Shown here in pieces: positions 43,962-57,783 of a stretch of 64,000 nucleotides of DNA. Made by a program: the position numbers and the translations under genes. The first letter of the stretch is position 1, and every line of letters starts with the position of its first letter. Under the pieces are notes generated by a model. It worked only from the letters and a program-made list of their open reading frames with translations, had not been told where the DNA came from and ran no database searches. Source of the DNA: Larix kaempferi (Eukaryota > Streptophyta > Pinopsida > Pinales > Pinaceae); contig BSBM01000092.1 in NCBI GenBank assembly GCA_027924585.1, positions 11,841,501 through 11,905,500 of the forward strand, written 5' to 3'.

Positions 43962-44699
43962 GTAAGTAATGCTACCCAATTTGTTAATACAGTTGAAGCA
44001 AACTTGGAGTTGGTCTCATCTTTTTTTCCAAACGTCCAACGATTAAACAACTTAGAAGACAAACAAATAAATGAAAATAAAAATTCTTGCAATGTTTAGA
44101 GGGGAATGATCAGGTTTATATAATCATTAGCATGGTGGCATGTAAAGTTTTTCTTTTCTTTTCTTTTAATAATAGTCCCGAGGAAAATCTCACAGGGAAA
44201 CCCAAGGGATGCTTCCCCACATTTATGGATGGCATTTCTAGTAAACAGGTTAGCATAGAGTACTGCCCCTCACCTAGGAGTTGAAACCAGGTACATGCTG
44301 GCACAAAACTAGACAAATTCCCAGCAACATTGGCACAACTGGATGAGCTAACACCTTGGGCATTGGTGGCAGCTAAAGCTGTGAAAATTTTGAACCCTAG
44401 GTGATTTCTGTCCTTATGTTCTAAACTAAACAAGACTGATATTTAATTGCAGAAAATTAAATTCTTCACATAGCAACAATCACACATATAGCTGCAAAGT
44501 AAATAGTGGAAGCATAAACAATTTCACACATTCATAGTGATTTGCTCCTTCAAATCAGCTTATTATTAACTTGATCAAAATTTGCAATGCAACCTCCACA
44601 GCTGCTAAAAACCATCAGCTATATGGTAAACAAATTCACCTCAAACCTGAGGTTACAACCTCCCAAAGAATTTCTGCTTACACAAAAAAATCGAGAAAT

Positions 44700-45130
44700 A
44701 ACACTGTGGTACAGCCTGCTGCTGTGCCAATCTGTATGGCTGTACAGATCTACTGTACAACTTGCTGTATAGATTGTACTGTACAGCTTGGCTATAGAAA
44801 TTGCTTCTGTTGTCTGCCTCCTGATTGATCCACTATGCTCTTTTTTTGGTCGTCGTCTGCCATATAAAATTGTGTCTAAACTCTCTATCATGACTTGCCT
44901 TCATATTTGAGCTGAAACCCTAATTTGCCAAAACGCTAACCTCTCAATGAGATATACGATTGAGATTAATCTAAATCACTAATGTATAAAAATCATTTTA
45001 TTAGACTCAACAACTAAATATAAGACTTTCACTTTATTGATAAAGTGAATTAGAAAATAGATTTAACTCAAACTATTTCTGGCACGTTCACATTGAACTT
45101 GTGCGGAAGTTCTTGCTCGAGCTACATTCT
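44700..45130 (-). repeat. Family Z repeat, minus copy
   Basis: This is the reverse complement partner of 4060-4497; the best match is 44870-45090. It directly precedes the Y segment starting near 45131, so Z may be the edge of a larger unit that includes Y. Confidence 0.6.
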
Positions 45131-46210
45131 TCAACACTCTTTAGAGAGCAAGGACTTATGCATCAATCCAGTGCACTAATCCAAGTTTGTCCCTGAATGC
45201 TTCAACCTGGTTAGAATATCATTAACCTACTAATATGTGGGTATGCACTGGAGCTTTACCGCTCCCTTTTGAATCTTGTTTCAAATGAAGTGATATCTGA
45301 TCTTGTTAAAGTTAGTGCAGCTGCAAGACCCATTCTCAGAGAGGATGGTACCTGTTACCAACTATTTTGTACAATAGCTGAATTTCTTGTGAGCCACTAG
45401 TTTATTGAACATGATTCATGTTCATCATCAGTGTTCAGAAGTTCAGAAGTCATTTTCAGGGCAATTTTGTCCCATTTGTAATAACTGCATGTTCATACCC
45501 CCATGGGGAATTTGTAAAAAGTTGGTCTAAACGGGGTCATTTTATAAAAGACTCGGCTATCCTTAGGTTTAGCCATTTGGGGGATACTCTAGAGTGTTTT
45601 TGCCTTAGGAATTATGTGTACTCATTACTGGCGTATAATCCCTGAGTTTTTCACTCATACCTCCAAAGTAGGAGTATTTACCATGGTGGTCAAAACCTAA
45701 GGTGGTTATTAGAGTCTTGTGTCTAGGATTTTTTACGTGTTAGCCATCTCAATTGAGTCGTATGAACATGCACTAGGTCCCCTAGGAGTTTCGTTTGATT
45801 CCGAGAAAAATAATTTTTCCGTAATTTAGGCCATTTTTTAATGGTTTAAATGGAATTTTTATAAGTGTGATAAAAACTTCATCTGGAGGCGGAATTTGGC
45901 GTGGGGAGGCTCGTTTTGATGCTCAGAGCGTCTTCTTTATCCTAACACCCTCTTTCTTCAGATTTCGGGCAGTTACATCGCCTCTGGGCCTGTTTTCGCT
46001 AAAGATGCTACATTTTGGCATTTAATTCCCAGAAAAATGAGAAAATGCACTTTGGGCAAATATCCAAATATGTCAAAAATGATTAAAATAAACTATGGAA
46101 AGGGTTGAATGTGGTCTTCATGAGGTGTACGACCACATTGGAGGTATAATACACATGTTATATTAAAGTTTGGATTAGATTTGAATTAATGGAGGATGAC
46201 GTGAGCATCC

Positions 46211-49200
46211 TGTTATCACCAAACTTGTATTGCCCCTATAGATGAATCCAAGATGGATGGCAGAGGGGATGGGCAACCAAAGAGGTGCAACCAAGATAAC
46301 CTCAACTCCCAATGGATGGTTGTCACGCCAATCGAGGCAATCTTCACTTTATGTTATCTAGCCCAAGACAACAAAGGGGGAGACCTAGATCTACTCCTGA
46401 TAGGAGAGATTAGACCAAGACACCAGATCAAATCAAGTATGGATGAAGTACGTAAGGTGTATGGAAGTCACAAGATGAGTAATGGGTTGGATCAAGAGGT
46501 TTAAGCAATGTAGATTTGGTCCAAGTTGGTTATGTGAGTGACTTATGAGATTTAAAACAAGTTCTAGGATCAGGGTACTAGTCAAAGATGAGAAAATCCA
46601 CTGCCTTGGGAACCGTGTCCAATGCAGGGTAGTTAAGGACCAAATTGGGGCTAACCAGTGGTCCAGTACCGAAGATAGGTTTGATAAGTGGATATGACAA
46701 TGTTTAGGTGTTCAAGCAGTAAGACAAAGACCAAACCACAAGCAAACTCAACAAACCAGAAAAGTCGTGAGGGCTTGGAGAAGGATCAGTGCCTTGGAAA
46801 GTAGGCCAAATGGAGTCGGATGTCCACCAAACTGTAGATTAGGGATGTTGAGGTGTAAATCTAGGTGGGTCTTGAAAATTAGGATCATCCAATGGCTAGA
46901 TCTCAGTAGATCTGAGATTGAAATGCATCACCAAGTGACCCAAGTGGGGCTCAACCCTCAAAATGAGGAATGGGGCCCACAAGGCAGAAATCAATAAGGT
47001 GAAGCACTAGGGGTAGGTTATCAACTGTGGAGATTAAGGATCAAGTGGGATCTCACCTACCCAGGTGCTAGATCTAACAAAACTCACCAATCCAAGAAGT
47101 GTGACCTCACTTGGAGAGGCTAATTTGCCTTGGGAAATGGGTCGGATGAAGGCCAATCCATACCAAACTATAGATCCGAATTGCTGTGGATGCTATAGAG
47201 GTGGGTTTTAAATATTTTACCCAAAAGCCAAGTAGATCTTAGTAGATCTGAGAAATTGTAAAATGAGGATTTTAACTTATGAGGGTTTTTAGTTACTTAG
47301 ACAAATGGATAGATCATGGAATGAGAAATTTACCTTGAGTTCATACCTGAGTGATGGATAAGGATGCCTTGTTGTTGAGGAAGGTTCCCTCAGAGATCAA
47401 ATGGGAGATCTTCGATTTCTCTTTCCTTGAGATGATGCCCTAGTCCACACGTGCGCCCTCCTCTACCTGTCAAACCAAGGAAAGTCGATTCAATCAGAAT
47501 GATCAAGCATGGAGGAAATACAAGCATAAGCGAATGTTAACATGAAGTAGAAGGTACAAAGACAGTAATACTCCCTGTTACCGACGAAGAAACCCAAAGA
47601 AGAGGCAGGGGGAGTCTTCCCCTACCAATGCGTCCTCCTTGAACCAATTCGACCTCCACCTATAGATGAAAAATACATGGACAAAAGTTATAGCAAGATA
47701 ATCTCCAATAACCCAGTGCAAAGGAAGAACCAACGAACGAACTCCAAAAGCATTCACCACAACACAACAGATAGATGCAATAGTATTTTTCTATTCCAAT
47801 AATCCAGAACCAAAAGTCCCCTTTACAATGAGGAGCTCTCTTTTTTAAATAGGAAGGAGAGGCACCAAAACCCTAACCACTTTTTGAATGAGTGGCTAAG
47901 ATTAAAAAATCAAATGATCTAATCAATGGTTGAGATGAGCTCAACAATACAATCATGGATCACTAATAACATAATACATCAATGGACCAAATCGCCCTAG
48001 GAGAGGGGGTCCCACCAAAAGTGAATGATAAAACATAAGATCTAGCTCATGGTGGGTCCAAGGGGTAATTTCTAACACCCTTGGTCAATCCCCATGGCAC
48101 AATATCCAAAAATAAATAAGCTAGACACCAAATCGTGAGCCTTAGGAGGCTCCATAAATCAATATAAAATGCCATAAGTGATGGGTGTGGGTCCCACTGG
48201 AAGCTGAAATTGCTGGAGAAGGTGTGGAAGACATCCCACTCATCATCACAAATCATCCCATGCCATAACTTTGCCTCAGTAGCCCAAATCGATTCCTTCA
48301 GTAGCCAATTTAACCATTTCTGGACTCCCTCGAGAAATGTGAACATGCCCAAACTGCCTCATGGAGTGCCTGCGCTGTCAAGGTGAGGCCACCAGGCTCT
48401 CTGGGAGGGGGGTAATATGGTAATAACAAGTGGCTGGACCACCCCTCCATGCACAGTGCCCTAGGTGAACTCATCAATTCTCTGCTCTGCTCTGACAGGG
48501 CCTCTGATAGGCCAAAACTGCACTAGGATAGCCAACTGAGGCTAAAGATCACTGTAACTGCCCGGAACTGAAAACAGACTGTCTCATTGGACTCAGAAGG
48601 TCCAAATCCATCTAGGATGTGTACTCATACACCATATAGATCTCTGCATGGTCAAAAATAAATGGCCATCATATCCGGCAGACCAAATAATAATAATCTG
48701 TAAAAGTGCTGAAAAGCACAAATCATCATAAGCCTGAAACCACTAAATAGAACCACCATGGTGACCTGTACCAGACCATATATCATATCTCTGTATCATC
48801 TGAGGTCTGCCACCTCATGTCTTGTGGTTGACTTTTGGTCAAACTGGGTTTGACCAAGTCAACATGACCAAAATATAACTCAAACTGTCATCAAACTGCT
48901 GCAAGGTGTCAAAGGTTAAAACATGCTTTACAATCCATTCAAATAGCAATTATAACAGAAAGTAATCATTTCTGGTGATCTAAATCCAAATATATAAGGT
49001 CATTAATTATTATTTATAACTCAGACTAGACTTTCAAGACCATACTCACTTCATAGTTGTGATCAATTTGCTAGTGAAGGGTGAAGGCTAAAATAAACAT
49101 GGCTAGGCCAAGGGATGACTTACTGACTTAACACTGTGACTCTTTGGATATGGAAAAGGGAATACACACCATAGCATATACCGAACAAGCAATAACACAG

Positions 49201-52200
49201 GGAATGGCGGTGTCTCACAAAGGGGTAAGTTGTTCAAAGAGTGTTTATTCACCTTGGCAGATGCTCACAATCCATAACACAAATGAGGCTAGCAATCTTT
49301 TTGATATAGAGTTTAAGTTCCATTGCTTTTTGGGCCTTTAGTTTCCATAGCCTTTGATCTATGTGTGTTTATAAACACATTCCATAGATTTACATTTCAT
49401 TAAGGCTTCTTGCTGCAGGTGTGTTTTTAAGGCACTTGTTTACCTGAGCACTTCCAGGTGTGTTTTTTAGACATCTTGTTTGCCTGGGTATTTACATTTC
49501 ATAATAGATATAGCATTTCCTTTTTCATAATTTGTATTCATGGTGCAACTATCTGTTTCAGGTTTAGCCAAGAACATCTTTAATGACTAGGGGGACTTCG
49601 TGCCAGTGCCAAACATCAGGACAACCGACCAGAATGATTTAAGCCTACAATCCAACTCACCAAAGGTAAGTTTTGTCACCAACTCAGAGCCGAGACACAA
49701 TAAACAAGGAAGCTTATCCAATACAAAGGCTACAGTGGGGAAAGGTCCTCCATGCCACTAGTCAAGTAGTAAGTCAAGGTAAATAACAAACTGGGTGGGT
49801 AATGGATGGATGAAGACAATGAATAATCAGACCAACACTAGTAAGCCAAAGTATGTGTTATCACTTAAACTATAGTTACCCCTATGGATGTATTCACTCA
49901 TGGATGGCAATAGGGAAGGGCAACTCAAAAGGTGCAACCACGATCACCTCGACCTCCAATATATGGTTGTCACGCCAGTCGAGGCAACCTTCACTTTATG
50001 TTATCTAGCCCAGACAACAAAGGGGGAGACCCGATCTACTCTCGACAGGAGAGATCAAAACCAGGACACCAAATCAAGTTAAATCTATGTGAAGTAAGGT
50101 GTATGGTTTATCCTAGACCTTAGGATGAAGTCACAAGACAAGTGAGGGGTTCAATGAGTATAGATTTGGTTCATTATTATTGTGAGAGTGACTTATAATT
50201 TGTGAAATAAGATCCAGGATTAAAGTACTAGTTCAATGTGAGAAAAATCCACTGCCTTGGGAACCGTGTCCAATGCAGGGTAGTTTATGGGTTGAATTGG
50301 GGCTAACTAGTACAAGTGACAAGCTTGATCATGAAGCATGATGACATCAAAGGGTTTAGTTCACCACACAAAGGTCAAACCACAAGTTAATCCAACAATC
50401 TAGGAAAGTCGAATTGACTTGGAGAGAGACCAGTGCCTTGGGAATTGGGATAATGGAGTCAAAGTAAAGTTAACTTGTGGTTGAGGACTCCTATTGCATG
50501 AGACAAGTGGGCAATTAAAGTCTTGATGGATGAATAGGTCTAGATCTAGAGATTTAATGCTTGACCTAAGTGGACCAGAATCCCTTAAAACAAGGAATGC
50601 AATCCCCAAGGCAAGATTCGACAAGGTGACCTACTAGACCTAGGTTTTGAATTATGCCCGTTCCAAATCCACAAAGATCTCATGTACCCATGTCCTAGAA
50701 GTGGGCCAACTCACTTCTCCAAGGTGGTGCGACTTTACCCAAGGAGGCTAAAAAGTGGGATAAGTTAATCAAAACAAGTCCAATGGCATCCAAACTTTAG
50801 ATCCAAGTGGTTTAAGTAAGTGAGAGTATGGATCTACAATTTCAAGGCAATCCGATGGCTAGATCTTACTAGATCTGAGTTTAAAGATACCAAGTGGTCC
50901 AAAATGGGGATTAAATCCCTTAAAATGTGGAATAGGGCCCACAAGGTAGAAATCAGAAAAGTGACAATCTGGGGGTAGGTTATTGGGATGTGTAGATCAT
51001 GAACAAGCGGGATCTCAACTACCCACGTACTAGATCTAGGTCAACCCACCAAACTAGGAAGTGCGCCCTTGCTTGGGGAGGCTAAATGCCTTGGGAAGAG
51101 GGTCAAATGGAGGCCAATCCTCACCAAACTATAGATCCGGGATGCCGTGGATACTATAGAGGTGGGTTTTAAATATCTTACCCAAGAAGCCACTAGATCT
51201 TAGTAGATTTGATGTAATCAAGAGATAAGACTAATGCCACAAGAGAAGTAACAGAAAGATAGCATAGATCACAATTATACTAATGATAACCCCCTGATAC
51301 AAGCAAATGCCAAGAAAGTCGATTTGAAGAAGCCTTGCAAAATCACCCTTGTTGAAGTCGCCCTCTTGTAGACAAGACAATGATTTCCAAAATAGATAGA
51401 TCTTACCACAAATTCAAAAGGCTAGGTTGCAATAGACTTTCCAATCACCATCTAAGAACACCAGATGCAAAGGAGACCACAAGAATTTCCATAAGAAAGT
51501 TTTTCTATACCAATAATCCAAGAGCCAAAGACCCCTTACAATGAGAAGCTCTCTCCTTTAAATAGGAAGGAGAGGCATCAAAATCCTAACCACTTTTTGA
51601 ATGAGTGGCTAAGATTAAAAGATACAAATGTCTAATCAATGGTTGAGATGAGCTCAACAATAAAATACATGGATCACTCATAAAATATAACATAAGTGGA
51701 CAAAATCGCTCTAGAAGAGGGGAATCCCACCAAATCATGATGACAAAATATAATAAGAAGCTTATGGTGGGTCCAAGGGGTAATTTTAGCCACCCTTGGT
51801 CAATCCCCATAGCACAATAATAATAAAATAGTCATGACTATACCAAATCGTGCCTCTATGGTCAAATCGTAGGCCTCAAAAGACCTCAGAAATCATCAAA
51901 AAGTGCCATAAGTGATGGATGCGGGCCCCGATGAAGCTGAAACTGCTGGAGGAGGCGTGGAAGACATCAATCCATCATCACTGATCATCCCATGCCAAAA
52001 CATTGCCTCAGTAGCCCAAATCGAATTCCTCAATAGCCATTTCTACCAATCCTGAAATGCCTCGGGAAGCGTGAAACTCCCCCAAACTGCCTCCTGGAGT
52101 GCCTACGCTGTCAAGGTGAGGGCAACAGTGTGTCCGGGAGGGGGGTAATATGGTAAAATCAAGTGGCTGGACCACCCCCTCCAAGCACAGCGCCCTGTGT

Positions 52201-54685
52201 CAACCGGATAAAAATCACATCTGCTTTGACAGGGTCTCTGACAGACCAAAACTGCACTGGGTTAGCCTACTGAGGCTCAATCATCACTGTAAGTGCCCGG
52301 AACTGAAAATAGACTGTCTCATTGGACTCAGAAGGTCCAAATCTATCCAAGATGTGTACTCATACACCATATGAGTCTCTGCATGATCATAAAATATATC
52401 CAATATACCGGAACAGGTGAAATAAAAATAATCTGTAAATGATCAAATAATGCTGTAAACCATCAATCATCATCATAACCCTGTATCTGCTGCATAAAAT
52501 CATCATGTACATGTACATAGACCATATATCGTCTATCCATATCATCACAAGGTCCAACCATCTCATGTCCTATGGTTGACCTTGGTCAAACTAGGTTTGA
52601 CCAAGTCAACATGACCAAATATAACTCGGACCATCATCAGAAGCTGCTGCAAAGTGTCAAAGGTTAATGCATGCTCTACAACTTATTCAAATAACAATTA
52701 TAACACAAAGTAATCATTTCTGGCGATCTAAATCCAAATATATAATGTCATTAATTATTATTATTACTCAGACTAGACTTTCAAGACCATACTCACTTCA
52801 TAGCTGTGATCAATTTGCTAGTGAAGGGTGAAGGCTAAAATAACTGGCTAGGCTAAGGGATTACTTGATTGACTTAACATTGTGACACTTTGGAAAAGGG
52901 AAAGGGAATACACACCATAGTATATACTGAATGAGCAACAACACAGGGAATGGCGGTGTCTCACAAATGGATAAGTTGTTCAAAGAGGGTTTATTCACCT
53001 TTAACAGATGCGCACAATCCATAATACAAATGAGGCCAACAATAATTTAGATATAGCATTTAAGTTCCATTGCTTTTTGGGCCTGAAGTTTCCATAGCCT
53101 TGATCTATGTGTGTTTATAAACACATTGCATAGATTTACATTTATTTTAGGTTTTCTGCTGCAGGTGTGTTTTTAAGGCACTTGTTTACCTGAGCACTTC
53201 TAGGTGTGTCACAGATAGCTTGTTTACCTAGGTATTTACATTTCCAAAAGATATAACATTTTATTTTCATGGCCATTTTCATTTGGCATGCCTTTCATTC
53301 ATGTGTGTTTAGAAACACATTGCATGAATGGGCTTTTCATACAAGATATAACATTTCATTTTCCAGATTTTGTATTTATGGCAGCACTAAAAGTTTCAGG
53401 TTTAGCCAACACAACTTTAGAGACTAGGGGGAATTCTCAAGGAACTCCAACTCACCATAGGTAAGTTTTGTCACCAACTCAGAGCCGAGACACAATAAAC
53501 AAGGAAGCTCATCCAATACAGAGGCCACAGTGGGGAAAAGGTCCTCCATGTCACTAGTCAAGTAGTAAGTCAGGGTGATAAACCAAAAGGTAGGCAATGG
53601 ATGGATGAAGACAATGAATAATGGAGCCAACACTAGCAAGCCAAGGTATGGTGGAATGATCACCTCTATTCTCCCTAAGGAGGGTAAAACCAATGAGTAT
53701 GAATAGTGAACTTCTAAGTCTGAGTAGGGACAATATAATATATATATAATAAGATCAACCAGGTCCACATATCTATATGATCGCCAGATCATGACACTAA
53801 GTGCTAAGACATGCTATAAGAATAAATATAAAAGCAATATAACCATAACACAATGATATACCTGCTGAGTCATATACCTGAATGCTCATCAATCTGAACC
53901 ACCATCTGTCCTCTGAAACTGCTACTGCAACTCTGGGCACTACTGACTGCTCTGTACAAATGGTATAATGGCTACATCGGTCATCTCTCTGAGTGTCCTG
54001 AGACTCAGTCATGGCATGGGGAATATATATACTGCTGTCCAAAATCTGATAATGATCCAATATAGATGCTCATCTTAGCATCTCAATGTAAGGGAGCTGG
54101 CTGAATAGTGTAATGGAATCTGACAAAAAATGTATGGTAGCCCGACTACTATATATGTGATAACAGTATGGTGGGAATGATCACCTCTAATGTCCCTAAG
54201 GAGGGTAAAACCGTTGAGTATAGGTCAAGAACTTCTAAGTCTGAGTAGGGACAATATGATATATATATATATAAAAGTACAACCAGGTCCACATATCTAT
54301 ATGATCGCCAGATCATGATACTAGATGGTAAGACATGCTACAAGAATGAATATAAAAGCAATATAACCATAACACCAAAATATACCTGCTGAGTCATATA
54401 CCTGAATGCTCATCATTTGAACCAATATCTATCCTCTGAAACTGATGCTGTAACTCCGGGCAATACTTACTGCTCTGTATAAATGGCCAAATGGGTACAT
54501 TGGTCATCTCTCTGAGTGTCCTGAGACTCAGTCATAGCATGGGGAAGAAACTGTTGTCCATAATCTGATAGTGATCCATAAAATAGATGCTCATCTCAGC
54601 ATCTCAATGCAAGGGAACTGGTTGAATAGTGTACTGGAATCAAAAAAAAATGTATGGTAGCCCGACTACTATATATGTGATAGCA
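46211..54685 (-). mobile_element. Family W2 LTR, minus copy with target duplication CATCC
   Basis: The element runs from TGTTATCACC (46211) to TGTGATAGCA (54685), with CATCC at 46206-46210 and 54686-54690. Removing it restores X element B (GATGACGTGAGCATCC joined to TTCACGTGAGC, as in 60123-60150). It contains a second W2 copy at 49856-54175; net of that it is about 4.15 kb. It has a TATTTAA-type box at 47845-47851 (minus), acceptor-like sites near 47466 and a GTGTTTATAAACAC palindrome at 49365-49378. Confidence 0.87.
49856..54175 (-). mobile_element. Family W2 LTR, nested minus copy with target duplication GTATG (4,320 bp)
   Basis: The element runs from TGTTATCACT to TGTGATAACA, flanked by GTATG on both sides (49851-49855 and 54176-54180). 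It is colinear with its host W2 over its whole length, so two closely related elements inserted one into the other. TATTTAAA (51557-51564, minus) and palindromes at 53111-53124 and 53305-53318 are present. It is noncoding. Confidence 0.87.
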
Positions 54686-55104
54686 CATCCTTCACGTGAG
54701 CAATCAATGCGAGTTAGTGGTTGGCGTTATGTTCCAAGTGTGAGCGTGGGTTCCAATAAGGAGGGGATCCACCTCATCCTCCACCCACCCGACCTACCAA
54801 TCACGTGAATCTCTCCAAGCTAACCTCATGCATCAACTCCAAGCTTCTCCCATGTGGATTCACACCTTCTATTGCATGCACACGTCAACATGAAGTGGAG
54901 GCTCACGAATGGCTTGGTGATAGTTCCAAGGGAGGAGTGGGGGGCGCCTTGCTAAGGTGGAGGTCACCTCCCCACTCACAATTACTCATACTTAGTGTTG
55001 ATTGATGGATCAAGCTCCAAGTCTTGTGATTGATTGGAATTCGATTGGAGTTGGCTCTCTTCTCATGCCAAGTTCAAATTAGGCTTTTGGTCTCTAGTTT
55101 TTTG

Positions 55105-55110
55105 TATAAA
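55105..55110 (+). promoter_or_regulatory. TATA box of X element B
   Basis: TATAAA is followed by GAGAAGCC and, downstream, GGAATAAAAGTGAC, which could supply a polyadenylation signal (AATAAA) as in the R region of an LTR. The same arrangement occurs in element C (TATAAG at 60572-60577, GGAATAAAGAAGTGAC near 60663). Confidence 0.5.
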
Positions 55111-56699
55111 GAGAAGCCTTTTGGGCTCTCTTATGATGGAATTTTTGTGCAACATTACTTTGCCATTTTTGTAATAGCTCTTAGCATTTGCTATATTGGA
55201 ATAAAAGTGACTTTGGAGGTCTACATGATGTGCCAAAACTGTTCATGAGGAATGCTTCACATATGATAAGGTGATATTGTTCTTTTACATTTGCTCATAT
55301 TGTTAATGCTTGATCATTCTTAGCTTAAAAGTCTTTCTTAAGTCCATAGGGTGAGCATTTGTAGTTACAATTTGGTCAGTGATGTTGGGTTTTATGTGAT
55401 TTAGAAGTACAAATTGTAGTCGGTAATACTGATGCTTTTTCTTGTCCCATTTTATTTAACATACTAAGCTTGATCAAGTGTTTTTGTGAGTTGTGTATTG
55501 TGCAGATCTATCAAAAAGTGAAGTGGAGCTTGAGCTCGGTTGCCTCTTTCTCCTCTTCACCAACATTTTTTTTGACAAACTTGTGCATTTCAGGACTCTC
55601 CAAGGATCAATCTGTGTTGCAATTTGAGCTTGAGAAACTTGCTCCAAGATCCATCCATTAAATCAAACTTAAAATCTTGTTACTGGTTACTTTTAAGAAG
55701 CCCTAAAGCTCCAAGTTTGATCCCTTTGGCTTCTTCTTCCTTGCCTTGTTTGGCCCACCTTCTTCCCTTTCGTCCTACCTTCTAGCTCCTCTTCTTGCCT
55801 TCGTTTTTTCTTTTCAGCCTCCTAGCTCTCGTCTCCCTCTTCTAAGACCTTCTTCCTTTCGTTCTAGGTCTCCCTTCACCCTTTTGTTTTAGTCTCCTCT
55901 CGTTGCTCTCGTCCTCCTTCCTCTAGCTCCTCTTCTTGCCTTCGTTTCTCATCCTCCTAGCTCTCGTCTCCCTCTTCTAAAGACCTTCTTCCTTTCGTTT
56001 TAGGTCTCCTCTCCTTGCTCTCATCCTCCTTCCTCAAGCTCCTTTCATCCTACCTTTCTTTGCCTTCTCTTTGCTTTCGTTTTTACCCTTCCTCCTTGCC
56101 ATTCGTCCTACCTTACTCCTTTCTCTTCCTCTCTTTCGGTTTGGATCTCCTTCCCACTCTCTTCTTGTTTAAGATCTAGTTTGTTTTTTCTAAGATTAAA
56201 AGCTTACATTTAGATCTCATCTCTTAACTTAGTTCATTTGTTAGTCTTGCATCTAGTTTCTTTCAAATTTGGCATCTTAGATCTAGGACTTGCATTAGGT
56301 TAGTTAGTTTCAATTTATTTCTTTGATTTGATTAACAATGACGGGTATATGAGTTTTGTTGTGCTTTAGGTGATCAAAGAAGAGATCTATAAAAAAAAAA
56401 ACAAGAAGCAAGAAGAAACCAAGAAGAAGAAGAAGAAGTGCAAAACCAAAAAAAGAAGTTTTAATCTCATTAATAAAAAGAGCAAGTGGGATTTAAGGCT
56501 CCCACACCCAACTTCCCCATTTGGGGAAGTTTGTAGTGTCTTTGTCCTTTGCTTGTTTCATTCTTAGATTAGTTTTCCATTTTGCAAGTAGAAACATTTC
56601 CACTAATTGCTAGATTAATCTTGCATCATTTCATTTTATTTGATTCAATTGTTGTGCGTCTTTTCTATAATTGCTCAATCATAAAAGGAACACAAAAGT

Positions 56700-56820
56700 C
56701 TCTTGAACTTGTCTTAAGACAAGTCAAGAGCACTCTCTATCGGAGATCATATTGTTGCATTTTGCACTTGCATATAGATTAGATAAGACTCTTGAATTTC
56801 ACCATAAGGTGGATCAAGAG
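56700..56820 (+). ncRNA. Two tandem hairpin modules of X element B
   Basis: Module 1 (56700-56730) has the stem CTCTTGAACTTGTC/GACAAGTCAAGAG with a TTAA loop. Module 2 (56789-56820) keeps CTCTTG/CAAGAG but has the inner stem ATTTCACC/GGTGGAT, so both sides differ together. Each is followed by CACTCTCT and a GGAGA-type mini-hairpin. Confidence 0.6.
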
Positions 56821-57783
56821 CACTCTCTGTCGGAGAGGCTTGTTTCTTTGTGCTCTAATTAAAACACTCACAACTCATTCTCCCTTTAAAATTGGAATTT
56901 ATTCATTTTTCCATACCACGTATGCTCTGGCCAACCTTGAAAAAGGTTGGAATACTCAGAAACAGTATTGGCTGCTTAATCTCTCAATTTTAAACCATAA
57001 TAAAATTCACCACCCCCATAACCAACGAATCCAGCGTTGATCGATAATAGTCTAAGTGGGCAAATTCCAAGTGGGGGCGCCGGGCAACCATGTTCAGACT
57101 CTAGTTGTTGGTTAGCTATTGAGCGCCTAGCTAGAGAACTGGGTGGTCCGTCATGTCTTTGAACGGAGCCACTTAGAATATTTCCCGGACAGATTTCCAG
57201 TACCTTGCGTATTGGTTGGAAATTCCCATAGCCATAATAATCAAGAGCACCCCTAAAATACACAATAAAAGGTACCAAGATCATTGCAAAATGATCTCAT
57301 GAACATATATTGAGACTTGTATTTCAGCATCCCAAGCACTTTTGATTCCATTTGGCACTGGTTCTTGAAACTTATATGCATCACCTTATTTTGGACCATT
57401 TGTCCTTCATTTGCTTAAGTCATTAATTTCTGTGGATGCTTTAATTTTTAGTCATCATATATTGTTTATCTCATCCTGTGTTTTGCAACTGCAACGTCGA
57501 TTGCTTAAATATTATTGTGTTCATCTAAAAAAACTCCCAAACAACACCCATCCGCATCCATACATCCAAAAAACACTTAAAAACATAAGAGCCTTAGACA
57601 ACTCTTTGTTAGGGACAACCCCCGTTGGCTTCGTTAGGAGTTTGCCTAAACGTAGGAGCTGGGATTTAGGTGACAGTACCTGACTCATTGCTTGCCTCCA
57701 AGGCCACACCTTTCCCACTTGTAGCGAAGAAACGACTTTTGAAAGATTTCTGTTGCTGGTGTGCATCTCGGCGGACAACAGTA

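Larger units (their letters stand above)
45353..57780 (+). mobile_element. Family X LTR, complete plus copy (element B) with target duplication GTACC
   Basis: The element starts TGTTACCAAC (45353), ends GACAACA (57780) and is flanked by GTACC on both sides (45348-45352 and 57781-57785). The W insertion 46211-54685 splits it; without that insertion it is about 3.9 kb. The order of parts is U3-like, TATAAA (55105-55110), a pyrimidine tract (about 55700-56160), hairpin modules (56700-56820), GTATGCTCT (56920-56928) and the 3' block (57607-57780). No coding domain is present, so a solo LTR is likely. Confidence 0.85.
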
